Shown here in pieces: positions 1 to 10,620 of a DNA stretch of 64,000 nucleotides. The DNA is from Ottelia alismoides (Eukaryota; Streptophyta; Magnoliopsida; Alismatales; Hydrocharitaceae). Below the pieces are notes generated by a model, which saw only the letters and a program-made list of their open reading frames with translations, did not search any database and was not told the origin of the DNA. Position 1 is the stretch's first letter, and each line of letters begins with the position of its first letter. The stretch is taken from contig JAZKJV010002326.1 of assembly GCA_037367405.1 (NCBI GenBank), positions 186,001-250,000 on the forward strand, read 5' to 3'. Position numbers and translations under genes: made by a program.

Positions 1-2768
1 TTTGTTCCAAGTAATAGTGTCATTTTTCAAAATGTTCTGTTAACTATTATAATTATAATTTATTACTATTATTTTATGTGAAGACATTTAGATTTGATCA
101 TTTTTCACTTGAAGAAAATATTGGAATTTAAAAAAAATCAAATTAAATATCTTTTGCATAGTTTTATGTTTCGTGTATATTGACAGGTGTGCTTCTCTTA
201 TAGATTATGAAAAATATTTTTCTTTTAGATTTTGAAATTTCGTGGAAATTTATTTTTTTGAAACAAAATAGAATGAGTGCAACTGTTTATTTATAGAAAA
301 AATAAATACATTTTTCTTTAATAGACCTATTGTTTGAACTTTTTAACTATGTAAATCCATGTTTCACCGATCAATTATTGTGGCTCACATGGATTTGTTT
401 TAGGTAACTAATTTTTCCAGATTTCAAAATGCTTAGTTAATGTATTTATTAGAATTATATTTTATCATTGTTGGATTTTTTTGAGTTATTTAAACTTAAT
501 CATTTTTTATATCTATTTACAAAGCTTTTTCATAGGTTTATGTTTTGCACGTATATGGAGCTATGCTTCTCTAATTATTTAAAGGTTAATTGTAAAAAAA
601 GAAATTTTGTTGATGTCTAATTTTGGTAACTATTTTTTTCTCTACATGTATTTTTGTTACTTATAGATCTAAAAAATTTTGTGATAAATGAAACATTATA
701 AGATTTGATCAGGAAATATGAATTTATATGGTGGTGATAAAAAATATTTATATATGGAGTAGGCTTTTTAGAAAAGAAAAAATAAATATGAAAAGTCGAA
801 AAGCCAAGGAACAATGTGGGTCTTATTTTGTATTACTATATAAAAATATTTGTTTTATAGTAAAAATGTCGAGGACCATTAAAAATATAAAAATATTTGA
901 TATGATACTTTGGGTGGTGCAGGAGTGATTGATGGGTGTGGAGGACCTCCTCTGGTGCGAACCTTACCGGACGTCCACCTGTGGCACGTTGATGACCTTT
1001 CTTGACGTCCAACTATGACACTGGTGACCATTCTTTGCCACAACCAATTCCCGAGCTATGCAAGTCTCCATTAGAGACTTTAAATGGAATTCTTGATCTC
1101 CTTCATTCTTCGTACTTCTAATGGAACCTCTTATTAGAGACATAATTTTTCTTATTTTCTTTGTCCAGATTGCCCTTTTTTTATCAATATGCATTTCATT
1201 GCTCCCGCTCTTATGTTCCATGCCTATGATGTTATGTTTTCTTAATGGCTCAAATTATTCAATCGCAAATTTATTCTGATTTTTTTATTGATTCTCCACG
1301 GTCTCTGGAGAAACCGTAAGCCTTAATAAATCATATTTGTTGATAAAAGCTTTCTTGCGAATAACCTTTCTCCCATTCAATCTATTAGTGATGGCTCTCA
1401 AGGAACCTTCTCTTCTACTTACGTAGGTTATCTAATTACACATTAGGTAGGTTAAAAATATCTCAATATTAGTCTGACATCATAAAAATTCAATGCCAGA
1501 AGGTTGTACATGTCTGGAATTAAAAGTATACAAATGCAGCGTACATTTAAATAATGCAAACTACAATTACTCCAATCTGCCGCCAAGCACGGGTTTTTAC
1601 GCTAGTAATATTAACACCGGAGTATGCAATGGTTTTTTTAATTATATTATCAATCTATTTATATATTGTGGTAGCGCAATTGGAAGTTATCGGTCTTCTT
1701 TAAATATTTATGTAAAACACGGTGTAGCTTTAAAACAAAACAAAGTAGCAAATACATGTTATTCCTCAAGGAAGCAATAGCGTTGCAGAACTCTAACACT
1801 CTAGCTGTTTTCTTCCCTTTTTTTGGAATTTTGAGAATTCTTTGTATGTTTTGAAACTTACTACTAGTTCCAGTAAATTCCAAATACGACAAGTTGAAGA
1901 AAAATAATATTTCTTATCGAACTGTGAGCAATGGAGTAATAATATTAAAAAAGGCATCAGATTTGATGCGTACTTAAATTAAAAGCAAAAAAAGTTAATT
2001 ATAAACCCTGTGAAAGGATCTACTTGAAATAAATAGAGGCTTAGGATACTTGTGTAAATTTTAAGCAAAATAAATATTCAAAAATTTAAATGCAGGGACT
2101 TGAAAATATATTCTCGAAGATTAAAATATAAGAATAACGGATGTGAGACCAACATTTAGCAACATCGGCAAAATTGTTCAGGGGACAAGTAAACAGACAT
2201 TTTAATCGTTGGCTTATGGTGCCCTCGCTTTAGTAAGTGAAGTTTGGGCCATTGATCTAGTGGTAGGACTAGTCTTATCACATTTAGATTCAGCCAGTCT
2301 GTAGCGAGCTTGCCCATCTACTCCGCTCGCTCACGTGGGTCAAAAAATTTCATGAAGGAGTCAGCACGTTCTTCCCTGCCCGTCAATTGGGCAGGCCATG
2401 GATATGTGCTACAAAATCCTTTCCGTCTCAGACCTTGGATGACGGAATTTTAAAACCCCGATCTATTCGATCCTATCCATGGCCCGGCCTGACTCGTGCT
2501 TTGGCCAGGTCAGTGATAAGGGACATAAAGATATGAGGGTCTTTGAGCAATCAATAAATGACCCTTGGTTGGAGGGATTTTGTGGAAGTTGTAGCCATTT
2601 TGACCTTGGATTTGGGTCAAAATTTTGTCAAAAGTCCACGTAGGATATAAGGATAATGGATACGGAGGACAAGGGGTAAGAGTAGGGTTCATCCTCATTT
2701 TTATTTAGTTGATTTGATGGATAAAGAATGGACAAGTAATGTAATCAAAGATATACTTATGATGTAAT
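1..2768. other. Unassigned AT-rich intergenic DNA
   Basis: No gene, LTR or transposon end is recognised here. The longest open frames are 60-95 codons, lack a recognisable domain and sit in strongly AT-rich sequence, so I treat them as chance. A more balanced stretch at about 2210-2700 includes a GC-richer block near 2440-2510, but I find no protein similarity or repeat partner elsewhere in the window. Confidence 0.6.
2761..2768. repeat. Left target-site duplication of the hAT-like element
   Basis: GATGTAAT lies directly before the left inverted end and is repeated exactly at 4471-4478. Confidence 0.88.
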
Positions 2769-4470
2769 TAGGGGTGTGCATAGTTTTCGGATGAATACTC
2801 AACCCGAACCATGTGGCTGACCCGAAATCCATTGATATCCATTAGTACCCTTACGGATTGGATACCCAATGGGATGTAAACCATCCAATTCGGGGCACCG
2901 AACCGATCAACATCGGATACCCACGGTGCTCCGTGACTTGAGCGCCCCAGTTCTTCTGGTCTCCAATAGGACAATACCCTTTCTGCCTTTTGTTCTTCGC
3001 TCTCGTCGAAAGCCCTAGCCACTATCTAACTATTAGCCTATCCCCACCTTCGAAACATAGTCGGCTCCTCCCTACCCTCGCCGCCTCCACCTCCACCTCC
3101 ACCGATCCCTCGCCTCAGCCTCCCCTATTCGTCCATTCCCTTGCCGCCTTCACTGTCGTCTCATTGATCGTGCCCGGAGTCGTCAAAGGTATCATTGCAT
3201 CCCAGGATTTCTCTTGCAATATTATTGTATTTGTACTTTGTAAGGCATCTCCGTCTTTGGCTCCATCTTTGCGGCAGTCTTGGTCCAATCTAGTCGGGGC
3301 AGCATGATCTACACGTATTACATACACATTAGAAGTGAGTGTCGACCTTTTGATTAATTTTTAAGAACTATAGTAAGGAACCGTTCATATATCTAATCAG
3401 GAAGCTTGGATGTTATTTCTATTTTTTTATTAGTTTTGATCCTACAAAACAACCCATGAGACCTTCAATCCCCTTCCATACTAGAGTCATTTTCTTTTGA
3501 TAATCACAGAATTCTGGAGAAGATAACAAGGGTGTGAACAACATGATAAAATGAAATGAAGTTGGACAGTTAAATTATTGCAGGAGATTCAGGTTTGCTT
3601 GCTTTTTACTTTTTCTGTAGGCAAAAGGGATTTAGAAATGAGAGGTCGATGCTCATTAGACGGCTTATTTGTCTAGTTCCTGGTCTATTATTAAATAAAA
3701 ATTGAAATGTGGTTGCCTTTTTTGGAATTGAAAGCCAATGAAGTTGATGGGCAAGTTGAAATCTGAATGCTCTGTTTGAAATATGATGTGAGATACTACT
3801 CTTCATGTTACCTTGTATTATTGTAGGGCGCAGGAACTGCTGCGTCTGTCTAAAGAAGGTTATACAAAATTTAGATTTGTCAAAGCATGCTACATGCATA
3901 ATCATTAATAATGTGCCATCTTGACTTATGAGCTATAGCAACCACATCCCGCCCTTGCATTAGATTTTCGAGTCCTGAAAGTATTTGACCTGCTGCTATC
4001 TTATGACCATTTACAGATGCTTCTCACCATCCTTGCACCATTGCTCTTGAAAGGTTTTGATGAAGGAAGAGGAACATGCTAGTCTTGAATCTGTGCGGTA
4101 CTGCTTACTTGCTTAGGAAGGAAAAGGAATAGTCTATGTTGGTCAAACAATAATACAATACTGTATTTGATTCATGTTTATGAAATATGCTTTAAAAAAC
4201 AGTAGTGTATTGTATCTCGGTACCATATTATGCTTCAGTTTTTGGATAAGTGCACCGAACTCGAGTCATATTGGGTATTTCTTGATGATGATTTTGAGTG
4301 CATATTTTTTAGTAGTAATACGCGGGTAACCGAAAACCATTCAAATAATTTGGGTACCCGTTAGTATGGGTACCCGTTGGAATAGGTCGGGTCGACCCGT
4401 TGATCCGATAATTACGGATCGGGGCAGATTATAGTTGAATGGGTTGGGTACCGTCCCATGCACACCCCTA
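2769..4470. mobile_element. Non-autonomous hAT-like DNA transposon
   Basis: The segment starts TAGGGGTGTGCAT and ends with its exact reverse complement ATGCACACCCCTA, a 13-bp perfect terminal inverted repeat. It is flanked on both sides by the 8-bp direct repeat GATGTAAT. An 8-bp duplication with a TAGGGGTGTGCA-like end is the signature of plant hAT elements. Near both ends there are repeated GGGTACCC- and GGATACCC-like motifs (for example 4351-4378), as expected of subterminal binding sites. No transposase is visible, so it would depend on an enzyme supplied in trans. The intact duplication suggests a fairly recent insertion compared with the copia remains next to it. Confidence 0.88.
2940..3310 (+). 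other. GC-richer, coding-like segment inside the hAT-like element
   Basis: This stretch is richer in G and C than the rest of the element and holds a 105-codon open frame on the plus strand (2990-3307), with Ser/Pro/Thr-rich composition. An antisense frame of 70 codons overlaps it. I recognise no domain. The change in composition could mean that the transposon captured a piece of a host gene (a Pack-type element), but it could also be ordinary filler. No splice sites or start context were established. Confidence 0.3.
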
Positions 4471-4478
4471 GATGTAAT
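4471..4478. repeat. Right target-site duplication of the hAT-like element
   Basis: GATGTAAT lies directly after the right inverted end and matches 2761-2768 exactly. Confidence 0.88.
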
Positions 4479-4785
4479 CATCATTTGGCCATTTATTCTG
4501 AGATAGTTTATCCGTGATAAAATCCATTATCCTGAGATAAATGGATGTTATCCCACAAAAGAATAGGCCTCCCAACAAAATAGTTCTTTTAGATTAAGTG
4601 CCACTGGTTGGGATAAAATTTGGATGCAAGAAGAGTTTGTTGGATGGGTTTACAAGTAGTTTAAGAAGTAGAGCTTTTAGGTTTAACTAGGTTCTTAAAT
4701 ATAACCTGGTTAGATTTAGGACCTAAATATCTAAGGAAAGATGGAGAGAAAGAGATGAGATTGAGATAAGGATCTTTCGTTAGAT
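4479..4785. other. No recognised feature
   Basis: Between the hAT-like element and the recognisable copia reverse transcriptase I see no coding similarity. The minus-strand frame from the RT runs open to 4661, but after about 4786 its protein no longer looks like RT. The copia element is therefore either truncated or rearranged here. No 3' LTR of that copia was found. Confidence 0.45.
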
Positions 4786-5074
4786 GCAAATTAGCTAATG
4801 GAAAATATGTTTTCCGAAAATCAATAACAACCTTGTCCATATAATCCTTAGCAACTAATCTCGCTTTAAACTTATCAATGGTACCATCAACTCGGTATTT
4901 TTTCTTAAATACCCATTTATATCCTATGGACTTCTTATCTTCTGGTAAGTCGTATAGTTCCCAGAAATCATTTTTTTCAATCGAGTCAAGTTCATCCTTC
5001 ATGGTGATCATCCATGATTTTGACTCAGCTGAAGCCATTACTTCATCGAAGGATATTGGATATGTATAATCCAT
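4786..5074 (-). pseudogene. Ty1/copia reverse transcriptase fragment (copia A)
   Basis: This is the N-terminal part of a copia-type reverse transcriptase, the enzyme that copies element RNA into cDNA. The translation shows the family's usual opening blocks: a W-x-x-x-M-x-x-E-L segment, then GYKWVFKKK, then KARLVAKD, then FRKTYFPL. These correspond to the standard KWVFK-K...KARLVAKG...FSPV series of copia RT. After FPL the frame stays open for about 40 codons, but the family similarity stops, so palm motifs including the YVDD box are absent. It belongs with the integrase remains at 5075-6078 and the protease remains at 10160-10620, all on the minus strand in the right order. It is a dead fragment. 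Confidence 0.85.
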
Positions 5075-6078
5075 AATGTCCTCATCATTGGTGAAACATG
5101 AAACCTCGCATGATTAGTCATCCATCCACACAGTTTGTGATATGGTTCTTTTGTTTCTAGTAATATCAATGACTTGACTAGGTTCCCCTAGCTCTTAGAG
5201 AGATTGGTGATCATTCATAGGTTCTACTTCTGGATGGATCATTTCATTCCCCCTCTGTTTGGTCTATTTCTTAGTCGATTTCATCATTCTAAAAAATGAG
5301 TAGAGGTTCTGATTCCTTTATTTCTTATTGCTTTTCATCATGGCTTTCTAGAAAAGTAGCATCACACCTTTCTATCAAACCTTTTCCTTTATGAAGAGCA
5401 TATAACATTAGGATTTCTAAGAGTAGCCTATGAATATGCATTTTATTTCTTAAAATCAAGCTTATCTTTAAGCTGAGTTGGCACCACAACATGTGCTACA
5501 CATCTCTATTTTCTAAGATGATTTAATTCTGACTTTCTACTAGTCCATATTCATAAGATGTAGAGGCTACTCACTTAGTAGGATTCTATTAGTAGTTATA
5601 CAACTTCTTCCCAAAATTTCATGGAAAGACTTGAATGAGATAGCATGTATCTCACTATATTTATAAGAGTTCGGTTCTTTCTCCGAGCCACTCCATTTTT
5701 GTTTTGGAGTATATGTCATTATAGTCTTCCTAGGAATGCCCATTTGAGTGCAGTAATCATTAAGCTCCTATGAATAGAACTCCCCACCCCTATCAGTCCT
5801 ATCACCGTAATCAATCTACCCAATTTTTTCTCCACTTATGTTTTACATCTTTTAATGCTTTCAAAGGTTTTGATCTTTCTTTCCAAGAGATAAACATAGG
5901 AGTATTTGGAATAATCATCAATGGAGGTTGTAAAGTATTCGTTATTCTCGTGTATAAATACATTATATCTGAATGAATTAGTTTTATTCTCTTGACCTTT
6001 GACCTTTAGAAAATGATTTCCGATCATCTTTCTAGTCAAGCAATATTCACAAGCCATTTTTTTGCACATGTTATATTA
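5075..6078 (-). pseudogene. Ty1/copia integrase remains (copia A)
   Basis: Read on the minus strand, this holds a decayed copia integrase, which would join element cDNA to the chromosome. At 5836-6069 there is an open piece with CEYCL, then a DDYSKYSYVYLL block, equivalent to the first catalytic aspartate of the DDE core. Around 5690-5800, in broken frames, the second aspartate block reads as DRGGEF, followed by YTPKQ, the usual GTPQQNG region. Several stops and frame changes interrupt it. Its N-terminal neighbours (pre-integrase and protease) lie beyond the solo LTR at 6084-10154, because that LTR inserted inside this gene. Confidence 0.78.
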
Positions 6079-6083
6079 CGTAC
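6079..6083. repeat. Target-site duplication, left of solo LTR 1
   Basis: CGTAC, repeated at 10155-10159. Confidence 0.85.
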
Positions 6084-9000
6084 CGATAACCGATATCTGC
6101 GGAGGGTCTAGATTTCTCACAAGGCGAGAGATGCAATCGATGCGTTGATCGCTCAACAAACCTCAATCAATCAACAGATAACTCACAACAATTAATTAAG
6201 CAATTAAGTATAAAAAATGTGGAGTTAAAATTTATTATAACTCTACAACAATGTGTATAACGTGTAAGTATGTGAAGAGGTCGAACATAGGGAGCAAACG
6301 ATAGAAAGATGCAAAAAGATTACTCAAAACTGTCTTTTAGCTCTTGTTCAATTTACTATTTTTGTGGGTTTTTAATTTTATATTTTTAATTTTATTTTTG
6401 GTTTTATAATTTTGCATTTTCTTATTATATTTTACAATATTTATATTTCTTTTTCATTTAAATATGATATATATGTATATATGTATATGTATAAATACAA
6501 TATAAGATATATGTATATATAGATACTATAAGAACATAAATATGTAAAAATAGGCAAAATAAAATACATATAATATTTTTGTGATTTTTATGTTTTTCTA
6601 AATTTTTTATTAATTTTCTGAATTTTTTTTCTAATTTTTATGTATTTTTAAAATCATAAATATCCCAAATAATGGATTAATAAAATAGTCAGAAATTGAA
6701 TTAGGTGTTAAAATAATAAAAATTCCTAAAATTATCAAAATCATTTTTAATATATAAATACTTATATAAATAAAATTATAACAGAAACAGATATTTTTGG
6801 ATTTTTTAAAGGATTTTTTAGATTTTTATAAGATATTTAAGGGGTTTTTAGATTTTTAGGGTTTTTATTTTTCTATTTTTTGTGATTTTTGTTCCATAAA
6901 TAAAATAGTTCAAAATATACTATATAATTTTTTTATGAATGTTTAGAGATATTTTTATATTTTTTGGCATTTTCTAAACTAATCAGGGAAAAATGGACTC
7001 CTTTTCATTTTTAATAAATGGATTAAATGAAAAAAACATAAAATAAAAATAATGGCATGAAAGTACATAACATGAAATATTTAACCCTATTTTTGTGGAT
7101 TTTTAGGAGCACATTGGTTATATTTATAAATATATAAAACACACAAAAATCAAAGTCCTGGTAGGGGCATTTTTACAAATAAAATATATTTCATGGGGCT
7201 TGGTGCAAATATGAGTAAAATATATAATGGAATTAAAATTTTATTGAACTATTTAGCAAATTACAAAAATACAAAGAATATACATGCAATTTGCCCATCA
7301 CATGGGACTACACGTGACGTAACCTAGGAAGGACCAAAATGCAAATACAAGAAAGTTTAGGGGTCTTTCAGCAATTTTTACAAAAATATACAACATGATT
7401 TAAATTTTATTGGACTATTTAATAATTACAAAAAGATGCAGGCGGGTCCCTGTACTTTCACCACCTCATGTGGGACGACACATGAGGTGACGTGGACTGG
7501 ACCCACATGTAATTAAAGAAAGCTCAGGGACCTTTTTGCAAAATATCCACTTTATTTTAAACGACGAACTTTATTTAGATGACTTAGTAATAATTACAAA
7601 AAGGTATTGTGAGAATATGCAAATTACCCCATTAAAGACGCGATCCAATGGATCTCCTTCCTCCACTTGACACGTGTTGCATTATGGTGGCCCGCTGACA
7701 TTTCGCCGATGGATGGATGAGACTAGATCGCGGATGGCGATCTGATGGTTGAAGCTCGGTGACATCTGATGGCTGCTGCTTCGTCTGGAGGCGTCTTCTT
7801 GATCTAACGACAACGGAGGGATCCTGAAGAACTGAGCAAGAACTCGCGTGGGGAGAGTTTGGATTTGGAATAGCGGGCTCTCCCGGCCATCTCCATAACC
7901 ACCAAGTGGCTCTAAGCATTCGTGGACATCCTCCGATTGCGTCCCATGTGCTCAAGAATGATCCGGCGATGGTGCTCGACCTGGGCCTATCTTCCCACTG
8001 TCAACGCTCCTCAGATGGAGCCTTCCGTACTCGCGAACAAGCGCAAAAGCATCGCAAGGAAAATGTGAGGAGTCCGGGCTTTTATTGGTGGAGGAACGTG
8101 GCGAAGCATTGCGGAGTGGTCTGCCTCCTACGACTGGTGGTGGAAGGAGATGGGCGGGCCAGATCAAGGGCTGATCTGGGTGAATGGATGATGGAACTGG
8201 GCGTAGAAGCGATTAGAAAGTATGTGGTAGCGGTGGTGAGTCGTGAAACAGTCGGGAAACAAGTGAAAAGGGTTTGCCGGAGCGGAGCTCCAGCGAACTA
8301 CGAACCAAGGATTCTACGCTAAATCTATGGTCTAAAGGATAAAATAAATGCGTGATTAAAATGCTGGAATTAAACTCTACCTAAAATAAGTAAAAATGCG
8401 TAGCTCAAACTTGGGTATTGGCCAGGGAGCCCTGCGGAGTTGGTGGTTGTGGGTGCACCTCCCTCCTCCACGAGCTTCCATCCACCTCAGGGGACCTCCA
8501 TCTGTCACCTGGATGCATGCTAGGCCGAGATGGTAGAGCTCTAGGACTTAGAAAGTCACCAAACTTGGATGGAGGAAGAGAGGTTTTTATTTATAAAACA
8601 GAGCGGGCACCCTTATTGACTGGGTTAAATCAATGAATCGAGCGTATATACAATGGATTAGAGAGGTCAGCGTGAATCGATGATGATCGTGGAGGAAATT
8701 CCGTGAAGAGATCGATGTCATTTGAGCTATAGATCGGTCGAAAAAAGGATGAGAATGCGGGAAAAGATGGATTCGTGTCAAATCAGGAGCATGGGGAGTT
8801 GACCGACGGTTAACTAACGACGTCCTCTGATTGGACCACGTCAGCACAAAACGACAATATAGTATTTTAATATATGATTTTATTAATTTTCAATTATAAA
8901 ATAAAAATGGTTTATTACTTAATGTAGTATTTTAATATGTTTTTTTATTTATTTTTATATTATTTATTAGCAGTTAATTTTTAATAGTATATGTATATGT

Positions 9001-10154
9001 ATATTCATTTATGTTTTGTATATTTTTATTTTTATTTTGTATATTTTATTTTATTATTTTATTTTAAAATTTACAACTTATTTTTATATACATAAATATC
9101 TTTTTGTTATATTTTTATGATATTATTTCTACACTTAAATAAATAGATATGTATATTATATAGGTATATTTATTGGTGTTTCATTCGTGTTTTATGTTCA
9201 TTTTTTTATTTTAATGTTTTTGTTGAGTTTTATTTTAGTTTTGTATTTTTAATATAATATATAAAATATTTACAATTTTATAAAAATATAAATGAATAAA
9301 TAATAAAATAGTATGGCCCCCTTTTATTCATATACAAATATAATTATAGGTATTTTGCCTATGTTTTCACATAGACTTATTTTATTTTTCATTTTCTTTT
9401 TATTTTTTCTATTTTTAATATGTACATATGTTATAGATGATATTTATAAAATTATAAAAATATAAATTAATAAAAATTATAAAGGATGAATAAATTGAAT
9501 ATTTTTATCGGGTATAACATACAATGCGGTTCAAAAACCTAACTTTCACCCAGTAACTCCAAAATATGAAATCACCACCATTAAATAGCTTGTGAAAAAT
9601 TATATACAATAAGATGTGATTTTTATATGTTTTGAGTTTTTATTTGAAAGATACGAGTCTGTGAAGTTGAGGTTTTTGGCATTTTATTCTGTATATAAGA
9701 TGTACACTGTGTCTTATTTTTCTTATTTTTTTATACAAACTCCATTTTGTATTTTTATTTACATTATTATCTAAACCTTTCATGTACAAAGTTTCTTTAT
9801 TTGATGAATAAATAATAAAGAATAAAATAGGTATCAAAATGAATAAATAATGAATAAAAGAATTGGATTTTTATTCTATTATTGACCCTTATCTCCCCCT
9901 ACTTTATTCCTTGTTGACCACTCAATTCTTAACTTGATCTCGAGGTTCAGGGTTATAAAACATATTTGATATTTTATTCTTTTTCTTTCTTCTCTTTATT
10001 CTATAATTTTGGCATTAAAAATCTTATTTTATATACAAATAATACAATACATAATGAATGTTATAATGCACACATTAAGGATATTTACATGCATTAGGTA
10101 GGATTTTTAAGGTCAAAATGATAGAATAAAGAATGATGAAATGTGGTTTCATCA
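6084..10154 (-). mobile_element. Solo LTR of an Athila-related Ty3/gypsy element (solo LTR 1)
   Basis: A 4.07-kb LTR with no internal region, flanked by the 5-bp duplication CGTAC at 6079-6083 and 10155-10159. It is closely related to the LTR at 35311-39410 and, more distantly, to the other long LTRs here. On the minus strand it begins TGATGAAACC. The far end reads ..CG instead of ..CA, a single transition. Recognisable parts in minus-strand order are a terminal hairpin, an inner purine tract (9886-9905), a W-box-like pair (8798-8814), a TATA box (8588-8595), a GC-rich block (about 7640-8340), a palindromic pair (7462-7489) and an AATAAA signal (6231-6236). A solo LTR forms by recombination between the two LTRs of a full element. 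Confidence 0.9.
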
Positions 10155-10159
10155 CGTAC
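10155..10159. repeat. Target-site duplication, right of solo LTR 1
   Basis: CGTAC, repeated at 6079-6083. Confidence 0.85.
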
Positions 10160-10620
10160 CAAGTTCATTTTTATTATCCGATTCATGTTTAGACCTAATA
10201 TCATATACCGAAGATCATAATTAGATAGATGACAACTAGTATAATTTAAACTAACGTTCATTGATTCGTCAGAGGTGACAACATAAAAACAAAAAAGATC
10301 GTGCTCAAGTACAAATTCACATGGTAAAGACTTTACGATCTCGGCCAATGGAGATACGATTATTATAGAATCTGACTTCAAATTTTTTTCGGAAGGATGG
10401 GAACATAGATAAGATTCTGACAAATCCGTAGAGTGTAGAGAATTTTATGCAGGATCATTATAATTCCTCCAATATCCAACCTATATGATTCAACAACTTC
10501 GGCATCGAGGTAGGTGTTGTTTCCCATGTATATCCTCTATCCACCCTTCTCTAATTCCTTGAAGTCCACTAGTTCCTCTTCTTCTTTGTAATGTGCTGGC
10601 TCACACCGGAGTCGATCCAC
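10160..10620 (-). pseudogene. Ty1/copia protease and pre-integrase remains (copia A)
   Basis: The minus strand starts with WIDSGVSQHI at 10590-10619, the active-site block of copia aspartic protease (D-S-G, then a conserved S-x-H). After frame changes it shows MGNNTYLD and then a stretch ending RICQNLIYVP, matching the family's usual lGN...LY.P...NLIS end of the protease. Downstream the 10094-10423 frame runs into the pre-integrase region before the solo LTR cuts in. The protease would cleave the element polyprotein. It is broken by frameshifts and by the LTR insertion, and its upstream zinc knuckle lies 17.5 kb away at 28180-28520, across the Athila-type element. Confidence 0.82.

Noticed and set aside
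964..1221. 85-codon minus-strand frame, basic, as a possible transposon gag
   Set aside because: No recognisable gag block or zinc knuckle, and no LTR nearby.
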